A stretch of 64,000 nt of DNA from assembly GCF_001422725.1 (NCBI RefSeq), contig NZ_LMMA01000006.1:171683-235682 (forward strand). Direction: 5' to 3'. The position numbers and the translations under genes were made by a program. This document shows, in pieces, positions 24,868-32,616 of this stretch (within the stretch, counting starts at the first letter, position 1; every line of letters starts with the position of its first letter). The notes under the pieces were generated by a model. That model was given only the letters and a program-made list of their open reading frames with translations. It ran no database searches and was not told where the DNA came from. Origin of the DNA: Flavobacterium sp. Leaf82 (GTDB taxonomy: Bacteria; Bacteroidota; Bacteroidia; Flavobacteriales; Flavobacteriaceae).

Positions 24868-24875
24868 CAAAAGTA
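24868..24875 (-). promoter_or_regulatory. -7 promoter box of the YkuD_2 gene
   Basis: TACTTTTG on the minus strand, 37 bases before the ATG at 24831. Confidence 0.6.
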
Positions 24876-25107
24876 TAAAATTTTATAGGCTGACAAAATA
24901 GAAGCCTGAAAATCAGGCTGTTTTTGTTGAAATTTTAACATTATTAACGCAAAAACCATCTTTATGTAAGATTTTTTCTTCTGCTAAAAAACCTAACGTT
25001 TAGGTCAATTTTCTTAAAAAAAATAAAAATTAATGGTAATTTTGAAACTTATTCTGTAACAAATAAAACTTAGAACTGTCTATTTTATTGTAACTTTTCG
25101 AAATTTC

Positions 25108-27537
25108 ATGAAAAAAATAGCCTTTTTTACCTTTATTTTAATCTCTTTTTTGGGTTATAGCCAAAAAAAAGTTTTACAAGCTCAGCTTATCACAGAAAGT
25201 ATTTCTATTGATGGAAAGCTAAATGAACCCGCATGGCAAAATGCGCCAATAGCATCAGATTTTGTCATGTATCAACCTGATAATGGAAAACCTATTCCGG
25301 AAAATCAAAAAACCGAAGTAAAAGTTTTATACAATAATGACGCAATATATATTGGCGTTATGATGTATGACAATGAGCCAAGTAAAATTCTAAAAGAAAT
25401 TTCACAACGTGATAATTTTGGTACTGCTGATATTTTTGGGGTTTTTATCAATGGTTTTAATGATGGTCAGCAAAGTTTTGAGTTCTTTGTCTCTGCCGCT
25501 GATGTACAAGGTGATTGTATTATGACTGATGTCAACGGTGAAGATTATTCCTGGGACGCCGTCTGGATCAGTAAAGCCGCTATGACGGATAACGGCTGGA
25601 TTGTAGAAATAAAAATTCCATATGCCGCTTTGAGATTCTCTGCCGAAGACAAACAAACCTGGGGAATTAATTTTTTCAGGGAAATAAAACGAGAAAGAAA
25701 AAAATATACCTGGAATTTAATCGACACTAAATTAGGGACATTTACACAACAAAACGGTCTGTTAGAAGGAATTGAAAACATCAAACCTCCTACCCGATTA
25801 TTTTTGATGCCTTATGCTTCTTATTATCTAAATACTGCTGATCACCAAAAAACATATGCTACCTTAAAAGGCGGAATGGATATTAAATACGGAATCAACG
25901 ATGCCTTCACGCTAGATGCTATTTTGATTCCTGATTTTGGACAAACAAAATATGATGACCAAATTTTGAATTTGGGTCCTTTTGAGCAGCAATTCAATGA
26001 AAACAGATCTTTTTTTACTGAGGGAACTGATTTATTCAACAAAGGAAATATGTTTTATTCGAGAAGAATTGGCGGACGACCTTCTACAGAACCTACTCTA
26101 AATGAGAATGAAGAAATACTTGAAGAAGTTCAGAATGTTAACCTCATTAATGCTTTAAAAATCTCGGGACGAACTAAAAAAGGTTTGGGCGTTGGGATCC
26201 TAAATGCTATTACTGAGAAAACTTTCACAACTATAAAAGATACTTTATCCGGCGAAACAAGACGTGAAATTGTTGAACCATTAACCAATTATAATGTATT
26301 GGTTTTAGATCAGCGTTTTCGTAAAAACTCTTCGGTAACACTTATTAATACAAATGTTACCAGAAATGGTGATTTTAGAGACGCAAATGTAACCGGACTT
26401 GCCTGGGATTTAAACACGAAGGCAAATACCTATAATTTATCCGGAAATGTAAAATACAGTATGATTAATGATACCGAAGACAAAAACGGGGTTTTCAGCA
26501 CACTAAGTTTTGCAGAAACCAGCGGAAATTATCGTTATAGTGTGGGATCTGATTTTGTTTCGAAAGATTTTGATCCAAACGATTTGGGGATTAATTTTTA
26601 TACCAATTATTACAACTTCTACGGAAACGGAAATTACAGAATCCTGAATCCAACCAAGCTTTTTAATAGTTTTAAGATTGACTATGATATGTATATCGAA
26701 CTCAATAAAGAATCTGGAAAAGTCCAGGAAAACAAAATAAGCTCTGAAGTAAACATTACAACTATAAAAAACAATTATTACGGATTGGGAGTTGTCTTTT
26801 ATCCCTTACAATCTAATGATTATTACGAGCCAAGAGCGGAAAACCGCTATGTTATTATTCCTCGAAAAATAGAAACCTGGGGAAGCATTTCTACTAATTA
26901 CAATAAGAAATTCGCTTTAGATTTAAATCCTTCGATAATTTTTACAGATGAGGCAGGAAGAATGGCTTATGGCGTAGATATTGGTCCCAGATATCGTTTT
27001 AATGACAAACTTTTACTGACCTATACTTTTAGCTTTAATAGAAAAAATAACAACAAAGGTTATATTGACAGTATTGACGATGATGATAACGAAAATACTC
27101 CTGAGACTATCATTTTTGCAAATCGAAATGTAATCACGTATTCGAACACCTTAAGCGGAAAATATGCTTTGAACAGTGCGATGACTCTTAACCTGGCCGT
27201 TAGGCAATATTGGTCTTATGCAGAAAACAAAGAGGACCTTGAACTTATGCCTGACGGTACTTTGACGCCTTATCCACAGTATACAGAAAACAAAAATTCC
27301 AGTTTTTATTCCTGGAATACAGACTTGTCTTATTCGTGGTGGTTTGCTCCGGGAAGTCAGCTTTCTATTTTATATCGAAACAATGCTTCAAACTTTGAAC
27401 GGATTATTGATAAGGATTTCAAACATAACGTAACCGCTTTACTTAATAATGACGCCTTAAAACATATCTTTTCTATAAGCGTAAAATATTTTATTGACTA
27501 CAATGCTGTCAAAAATAAAGTTCGAAAAAGAGCTTAG
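25108..27537 (+). CDS. DUF5916 protein with N-terminal CBM9-like domain
   Basis: 809 residues. The signal peptide ends FLGYSQ. Residues 20-215 resemble the family 9 carbohydrate-binding beta-sandwich (SIDGKLNEPAWQNA, IYIGVMMYDNEPSK, WGINFFREIKRERKKYTWN). Residues 230-809 form DUF5916, predicted as an outer-membrane beta-barrel, with many alternating aromatic strands. Its role is not established; homologs are common near secreted peptidases and glycan enzymes. It stands alone. Confidence 0.88.
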   Translation: MKKIAFFTFILISFLGYSQKKVLQAQLITESISIDGKLNEPAWQNAPIASDFVMYQPDNGKPIPENQKTEVKVLYNNDAIYIGVMMYDNEPSKILKEISQRDNFGTADIFGVFINGFNDGQQSFEFFVSAADVQGDCIMTDVNGEDYSWDAVWISKAAMTDNGWIVEIKIPYAALRFSAEDKQTWGINFFREIKRERKKYTWNLIDTKLGTFTQQNGLLEGIENIKPPTRLFLMPYASYYLNTADHQKTYATLKGGMDIKYGINDAFTLDAILIPDFGQTKYDDQILNLGPFEQQFNENRSFFTEGTDLFNKGNMFYSRRIGGRPSTEPTLNENEEILEEVQNVNLINALKISGRTKKGLGVGILNAITEKTFTTIKDTLSGETRREIVEPLTNYNVLVLDQRFRKNSSVTLINTNVTRNGDFRDANVTGLAWDLNTKANTYNLSGNVKYSMINDTEDKNGVFSTLSFAETSGNYRYSVGSDFVSKDFDPNDLGINFYTNYYNFYGNGNYRILNPTKLFNSFKIDYDMYIELNKESGKVQENKISSEVNITTIKNNYYGLGVVFYPLQSNDYYEPRAENRYVIIPRKIETWGSISTNYNKKFALDLNPSIIFTDEAGRMAYGVDIGPRYRFNDKLLLTYTFSFNRKNNNKGYIDSIDDDDNENTPETIIFANRNVITYSNTLSGKYALNSAMTLNLAVRQYWSYAENKEDLELMPDGTLTPYPQYTENKNSSFYSWNTDLSYSWWFAPGSQLSILYRNNASNFERIIDKDFKHNVTALLNNDALKHIFSISVKYFIDYNAVKNKVRKRA

Positions 27538-27653
27538 TCTGAATTAATTTTAAAAAATATAGAATTCTTCAACAAGATTAATATTTTTTAATACGCTTCA
27601 TTTTATTAAACATAATTGTAACAATTGCTTTCGTGCACATTTTATAAATGGTT

Positions 27654-27661
27654 TATCTTTG
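27654..27661 (+). promoter_or_regulatory. -7 promoter box of gpmI
   Basis: TATCTTTG, 12 bases before the first ATG at 27674, giving a leader of a few bases. Confidence 0.6.
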
Positions 27662-27673
27662 TAAAAAACAAAA

Positions 27674-29194
27674 ATGATGAACAAAAAAGTAATACTTATG
27701 ATTTTAGACGGTTGGGGAAAATCTCCTGACCCTAAAGTATCTGCAATAGACAATGCAAATGTTCCTTTTATAAACAGTCTTTACAAAAATTACCCAAGTG
27801 CCCAACTTAGAACCGACGGATTAAACGTGGGTTTACCGGAGGGTCAAATGGGAAATAGCGAAGTTGGTCACATGAACCTTGGTGCAGGAAGAATTGTATA
27901 CCAGGATTTAGCCAAAATAAACTTAGCAGTAGCGCACCAGACACTTGCCAAAGAGCAGGTTCTTGTTGATGCGTTTACTTATGCGAAAGAAAACAACAAA
28001 AAAGTCCACTTTTTAGGATTAGTTTCTGATGGTGGAGTTCACTCTCATACTTCTCATTTACGTGGATTAATCGATGCTTCTCAAGAATATGGTTTAGAAA
28101 ATGTCTTTATTCACGCCTTTACAGATGGTCGTGATGTTGACCCTAAATCCGGGGCAAAATACATTCACGATTTAGAAGATCACATTAAAGATACTCCTGT
28201 AAAAATCGCTTCGATCATTGGTCGTTATTATGCAATGGATCGTGACAAACGTTGGGAACGTGTAAAATTAGCCTATGATCTGGTTGTAAACGCAATTGGA
28301 ACTCCATCTAAAAATGCTGTTGCAAGCGTTCTTGACAGTTATGCACACCATATTACAGATGAATTTATTGAGCCAATCGTAATGGTTGATGAAAATGAAA
28401 AACCTCTTGCAACAATTGTTGAAGGTGATGTAGTTATCTTCTTCAATTTTAGAACAGACAGAGGTCGTGAACTTACAGAAGCGCTATCACAACATGATTT
28501 TCACGAGCAAAACATGCACAAGCTAAACTTGTATTATGTAACGCTTACAAACTACGACGAAACATACCAAAACGTAAAAGTAGTTTACAATAAAGATAAC
28601 ATTACAGAAACTCTTGGTGAGGTTCTTGAAAAAGCAGGCAAAAAACAAATTCGTATTGCAGAAACTGAGAAATATCCGCACGTAACATTTTTCTTTTCCG
28701 GTGGTAGAGAAACTCCTTTTGAGGGTGAATCCCGTATTTTAAGAAATTCTCCTAAAGTAGCGACTTACGATTTACAGCCAGAAATGAGCGCTTTTGAACT
28801 TACAGCTGCTCTTGTTCCTGAATTGAACAAAAAAGAAGTAGATTTTGTTTGTCTAAACTTTGCAAACGGAGACATGGTTGGTCATACCGGAATCATGAGT
28901 GCGGCAATATTAGCTTGTGAAGCTGTTGATGCTTGTGTAAAACAAGTTATTGAAGCTGCTCTTGAAAATGATTACACAACGATTGTAATTGCCGATCACG
29001 GAAATTGCGAAACTATGATTAATCCTGACGGAAGCCCTAATACAGCACACACAACAAATCCAGTGCCGATTATTTTAGTAGACAAACAACTAAAAAATAT
29101 TCAAGATGGTGTTTTAGGTGACATCGCCCCTACTATACTTGAATTAATGGGAGTTCAGCAGCCAAACGCAATGACTTGTCATTCGTTGTTGTAG
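27674..29194 (+). CDS. gpmI: 2,3-bisphosphoglycerate-independent phosphoglycerate mutase
   Basis: 506 residues. It interconverts 3- and 2-phosphoglycerate in glycolysis and gluconeogenesis in the cytoplasm. The alkaline-phosphatase-like metal core is complete: LMILDGWG at the start, the phosphorylated nucleophile Ser62 in GQMGNSEVGH, the phosphate-binding DGRDVDPKSG and RYYAMDRDKRWER, and metal ligands in NFANGDMVGHTG and IADHGNCE. Two ATG codons are adjacent at 27674 and 27677. Confidence 0.98.
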   Translation: MMNKKVILMILDGWGKSPDPKVSAIDNANVPFINSLYKNYPSAQLRTDGLNVGLPEGQMGNSEVGHMNLGAGRIVYQDLAKINLAVAHQTLAKEQVLVDAFTYAKENNKKVHFLGLVSDGGVHSHTSHLRGLIDASQEYGLENVFIHAFTDGRDVDPKSGAKYIHDLEDHIKDTPVKIASIIGRYYAMDRDKRWERVKLAYDLVVNAIGTPSKNAVASVLDSYAHHITDEFIEPIVMVDENEKPLATIVEGDVVIFFNFRTDRGRELTEALSQHDFHEQNMHKLNLYYVTLTNYDETYQNVKVVYNKDNITETLGEVLEKAGKKQIRIAETEKYPHVTFFFSGGRETPFEGESRILRNSPKVATYDLQPEMSAFELTAALVPELNKKEVDFVCLNFANGDMVGHTGIMSAAILACEAVDACVKQVIEAALENDYTTIVIADHGNCETMINPDGSPNTAHTTNPVPIILVDKQLKNIQDGVLGDIAPTILELMGVQQPNAMTCHSLL

Positions 29195-29215
29195 AAATAC
29201 ATTAAAAAGTTTTTT

Positions 29216-29344
29216 AAACCATATAAGTGATATAAGTCATTATAAGCTTTACGCAGCTTTATAAAATGATTTTATATCACTTATATGGTTTTTAATTTTT
29301 TGAACTCAAACTGATTTATATTTACTTATATAACTTATATGGTT
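29216..29344. repeat. ACCATATAAGTGATATAAG inverted repeat (family D)
   Basis: AAACCATATAAGTGATATAA at 29216 pairs with TTATATCACTTATATGGTTT ending at 29291. A third arm (ACTTATATGG) reaches the stop codon of the DUF445 gene. A single arm recurs at 32503. The hairpin lies between convergent genes and may terminate both. Confidence 0.7.
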
Positions 29345-30600
29345 TAAAATACAAAATAGTGATACGTCCATTCGACACAATAGATTATAATCCCTATTAA
29401 ACCTCCAACCAAAGTTCCGTTTATTCTAATGTATTGAAGATCTTTTCCTATTTCTAATTCTAATTTTTCTGAAACTTCTTTACCATCCCAACTTTTTACT
29501 GTTGAAGAGATTAGTTCTCCAATCACTTTTTTATTATTCAAAAGAATAGAAAGTAAATCGTTCTTGATAAAATTATTAATCTTGTCAATCATTACAGAAT
29601 CTTCTTTGATTCCGTTTCCAAAAGTTTGAATTAAACCCGAAATACTTTTTTTAATAGACGATTGATCTCCTTTTTCCAAATCATTCGAAATCGATAATTT
29701 TATTTCATCCCAGATTCCGTTTATATAATCCTGAACTTCTTTTTTTCCTGCAAAACCCAAAATCATGTTATTGATCTTGATTCTCATTTCTTCAGAGTTT
29801 TTTACTTTATCCAGAAAATTATAAACATACTCGTCTATTTTGATTCTGATTTCACTTTGCGGTTTTTTAGCTTCGTCCAGAAATTCGGCTAAACCATTAA
29901 AAATTCCTTCCGAAATGCTTTTATCGGCTAAGCCAAAACTCAAAAACGGAGTGGATTCTTTAACTTTTTTTCTAATCAGATCTTTATTATTGCTCAGTTC
30001 TGTACTCATAAAATCCAGAATATTTGTTAGCAATTCGTCTTTTACATTTCCTTTTTGTAAAGGTTCTAAAGCTAATGCAACCCAATCTCCAAAATTAATT
30101 GCTTCCAGTTTTTCTTTGAACTGAACCTGAATAAATCGCTTTATATCTTCATCTTTTATGGTTTTTAAAATTCCAGGAATAATATTTACTGCAACAAGAT
30201 TCGCAATTTTATTCGCATTTTCTTCTTGCGACAACCAATCTGAGGCTTTTGTAGCAAAGTTGAATTCTTCTAGCTTAATTTCTAATTTTTCACGATTCAG
30301 AAATTCTTCAGAAACAAAATTTCCCAGATTTTCACCAATCTCATTTTTTTTCGTCGGAATAATTGCCGTGTGCCAAATCGGGATTCCTAACGGATGTTTA
30401 AATAATGCAACAACCGCAAACCAATCGGCTATTCCGCCCACCATTGCTGCTTCACTAAAAGCCTGCAACATTGGAATTTTAAAATAAATAGCAATTATAA
30501 AAAGCAGTACGGCAAATCCTAATAGCGCCAAAGCACTATTTTTCATTTTCCGTAAAGCCTTTTTTTTGAGTATATTTTCCTGATCTATTGACGTTTCCAT
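29344..30600 (-). CDS. DUF445 family membrane protein
   Basis: 418 residues. The N-terminal hydrophobic part (ALALLGFAVLLFIIAIYF) is followed by the DUF445 signature MVGGIADWFAVVALFKHPLGIPIWHTAIIP (near 55-85). A long charged helical region follows, then a C-terminal membrane segment (VGGLIGIIIYCVEW). The function is unknown. Its stop codon is part of the family D repeat. Confidence 0.9.
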   Translation of the reverse strand: METSIDQENILKKKALRKMKNSALALLGFAVLLFIIAIYFKIPMLQAFSEAAMVGGIADWFAVVALFKHPLGIPIWHTAIIPTKKNEIGENLGNFVSEEFLNREKLEIKLEEFNFATKASDWLSQEENANKIANLVAVNIIPGILKTIKDEDIKRFIQVQFKEKLEAINFGDWVALALEPLQKGNVKDELLTNILDFMSTELSNNKDLIRKKVKESTPFLSFGLADKSISEGIFNGLAEFLDEAKKPQSEIRIKIDEYVYNFLDKVKNSEEMRIKINNMILGFAGKKEVQDYINGIWDEIKLSISNDLEKGDQSSIKKSISGLIQTFGNGIKEDSVMIDKINNFIKNDLLSILLNNKKVIGELISSTVKSWDGKEVSEKLELEIGKDLQYIRINGTLVGGLIGIIIYCVEWTYHYFVF

Positions 30601-30670
30601 AATTTAAGTCGTTTTAACTCTTACTAATTTACGTTTTTTCTGTCAAATCGAAACGTTATTCATTGTCGTT

Positions 30671-30790
30671 TTGCCACGAATTTCACTAATTGACACAAAT
30701 TATATTTGAATGTTGATTTCCCGAATACTGGGTATTTAATTTTAAGTCGCTACTATTTTAAAGAAAATTCGTGAATTCGTTGCGAAAAAA
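30671..30790. repeat. GCCACGAATTTCAC repeat (family C), copy 1
   Basis: An arm TTGCCACGAATTTCACTAATT at 30671 and a worn inverted arm (GAAAATTCGTGAATTCGTTG) near 30763 enclose AT-rich sequence upstream of map. Relatives are at 43798, 49791 and 56730. Confidence 0.6.
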
Positions 30791-30838
30791 AATAATTGAC
30801 GGCAAAAAAAATTAGACAAAAAATAATATTTAAAATCG

Positions 30839-30846
30839 TACTTTTG
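30839..30846 (+). promoter_or_regulatory. -7 promoter box of map
   Basis: TACTTTTG, 20 bases before the ATG at 30867. Confidence 0.65.
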
Positions 30847-30866
30847 CGAACTGAAAATCCGAAATT

Positions 30867-31685
30867 ATGATTATTGTAAAATCACGTGAAGAAATAGAAT
30901 TAATGCGCGAAAGTGCTTTGATCGTATCTAAAACATTAGGAATGATTGCTTCTGAAATTAAAGAAGGAGTTACCACATTATATTTAGACAAATTAGCCGA
31001 AGAATTTATCCGTGATCACGGTGCTGTACCAAGCTTTTTAGGATTATATGATTTTCCGAATTCGCTTTGTATGAGTCCAAATTCACAAGTTGTACACGGA
31101 ATACCTAATAACACACCTCTAAAAAGTGGTGACGTTATCTCTGTAGATTGTGGTGCATTCAAAAATGGATATCACGGTGATCACGCCTATAGTTTTGAAA
31201 TTGGAGAAGTTGCTCCTGAAGTTAAAAAACTTTTGCAGGTAACTAAAGAATCTCTATACGTAGGAATCAGAGAATTTAAAGCAGGAAATCGCGTGGAAGA
31301 TGTTGGAAACGCGATTCAAAAATATACTGAATCTCACGGTTACGGAGTTGTTCGCGAATTGGTTGGTCACGGTTTAGGGCAAAAAATGCACGAAGAACCA
31401 GAAATGCCAAACTACGGAAAACGTGGTCGCGGAAAACTTTTTGTTGAAGGAATGGTTGTTGCCATTGAACCTATGATTAATATGGGAACAAAAAACATCA
31501 AACAACATAAAGACGGCTGGACAATTACAACTGCTGACGGAAAACCAAGTGCACATTTTGAACACGATGTAGCACTAATTGACGGAAAACCAGAATTATT
31601 ATCGACTTTTCAGTACATCTATAAAGCTTTGGGAATCGAAAGCAAAGAAGAAGACGAATTCAGAAAAGTGCCGTTAACTCTATAA
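30867..31685 (+). CDS. map: Type I methionine aminopeptidase
   Basis: 272 residues. It removes the initiator Met from new proteins. The pita-bread metal ligands are visible: Asp in SVDCGAFKNG, Asp in YHGDHAYSF, His in VGHGLG, Glu in IEPMIN and Glu in HFEHDVALI. The length and lack of an N-terminal extension fit type I. The downstream methyltransferase gene begins 27 bases later and is probably co-transcribed. Confidence 0.97.
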   Translation: MIIVKSREEIELMRESALIVSKTLGMIASEIKEGVTTLYLDKLAEEFIRDHGAVPSFLGLYDFPNSLCMSPNSQVVHGIPNNTPLKSGDVISVDCGAFKNGYHGDHAYSFEIGEVAPEVKKLLQVTKESLYVGIREFKAGNRVEDVGNAIQKYTESHGYGVVRELVGHGLGQKMHEEPEMPNYGKRGRGKLFVEGMVVAIEPMINMGTKNIKQHKDGWTITTADGKPSAHFEHDVALIDGKPELLSTFQYIYKALGIESKEEDEFRKVPLTL

Positions 31686-31712
31686 TTAAAATTCAACCCC
31701 GAATAAAACCCT

Positions 31713-32486
31713 GTGAAAAAATTATTCAAATTAGTACTTAATACAATACCGCGTCCATTATTAATTCGTTTGAGTTATGTAGCTCGACCAATTTTGGCAT
31801 TTTCATTAAAAGGAGATAAATTTACTGATCCGATTGATGGGAAAAGCTTCAAATCGTTTTTACCATACGGATATGGCAAACAACGTAATAATGTGCTTTC
31901 GCCAAGTACACTTTCTTTAGAGAGACACCGTTTACTTTGGTTGTATTTAAACGATCAGACTGATTTTTTTACAGCACCAAAAAAGGTACTTCACTTTGCT
32001 CCGGAACAAGCTTTTTATAAATTATTCCGCAAGCAAAAAAACCTTGATTACACTACAACTGACTTATTTTCGCCTTTGGCAGATGTAAAAGCAGATATTT
32101 GTAATTTGCCTTTTAAGGACAATGAATACGATGTTATTTTATGCAATCACGTTCTGGAACACATTCCGGATGATACAAAAGCAATGCAGGAATTATTCCG
32201 CGTTTTAAAACCAGGCGGAATGGCGATTCTACAAATTCCACAAGACTTATCGAGAGCTGTAACTTTTGCTGACGATACTATTACGGATCAAAAAGAACGT
32301 GCAAAAATATTTGGACAATACGATCACGTTCGTATTTATGGCCGTGATTATTTTGACAAATTAAGAAGCATTGGCTTTATCGTAATCGAAGAAGATTATA
32401 CGAATAAAATTACACCAGAATTGGTAGAGAAATATTGTTTGGCAAAAGGAGAAATTATTCCGCTTTGCTTCAAACCAGAAAACTAG
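31713..32486 (+). CDS. Class I SAM-dependent methyltransferase
   Basis: 257 residues from a GTG start, the only plausible start close to map. The central methyltransferase type 11 domain shows VLHFAPEQAFYKLF (SAM site variant), DYTTTDLF, ICNLPFKDNEYDVILCNHVLEHI and LKPGGMAILQIP. The SAM-binding glycine motif is atypical (HFAPE instead of GxGxG). The substrate is unknown. It ends 44 bases before a terminator at 32530. Confidence 0.88.
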   Translation: MKKLFKLVLNTIPRPLLIRLSYVARPILAFSLKGDKFTDPIDGKSFKSFLPYGYGKQRNNVLSPSTLSLERHRLLWLYLNDQTDFFTAPKKVLHFAPEQAFYKLFRKQKNLDYTTTDLFSPLADVKADICNLPFKDNEYDVILCNHVLEHIPDDTKAMQELFRVLKPGGMAILQIPQDLSRAVTFADDTITDQKERAKIFGQYDHVRIYGRDYFDKLRSIGFIVIEEDYTNKITPELVEKYCLAKGEIIPLCFKPEN

Positions 32487-32502
32487 ATCATTCGGATTTT
32501 TT

Positions 32503-32528
32503 CACCATATAAGTGATATAAGTTCATT
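32503..32528 (+). repeat. Single arm of the family D repeat
   Basis: ACCATATAAGTGATATAAG matches the left arm at 29216; no inverted partner is present here. Confidence 0.6.
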
Positions 32529-32529
32529 T

Positions 32530-32570
32530 AAAAAAGTTTTCAGAATAGCAGTATTTTGAAAACTTTTTTC
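32530..32570 (+). terminator. Terminator after the methyltransferase gene
   Basis: AAAAAAGTTTTCA pairs with TGAAAACTTTTTT around a 14-base loop. Confidence 0.8.
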
Positions 32571-32616
32571 AGTTTAGACCACTTCCCAAATTACAACCCA
32601 ACCTAACCGCCTTATC

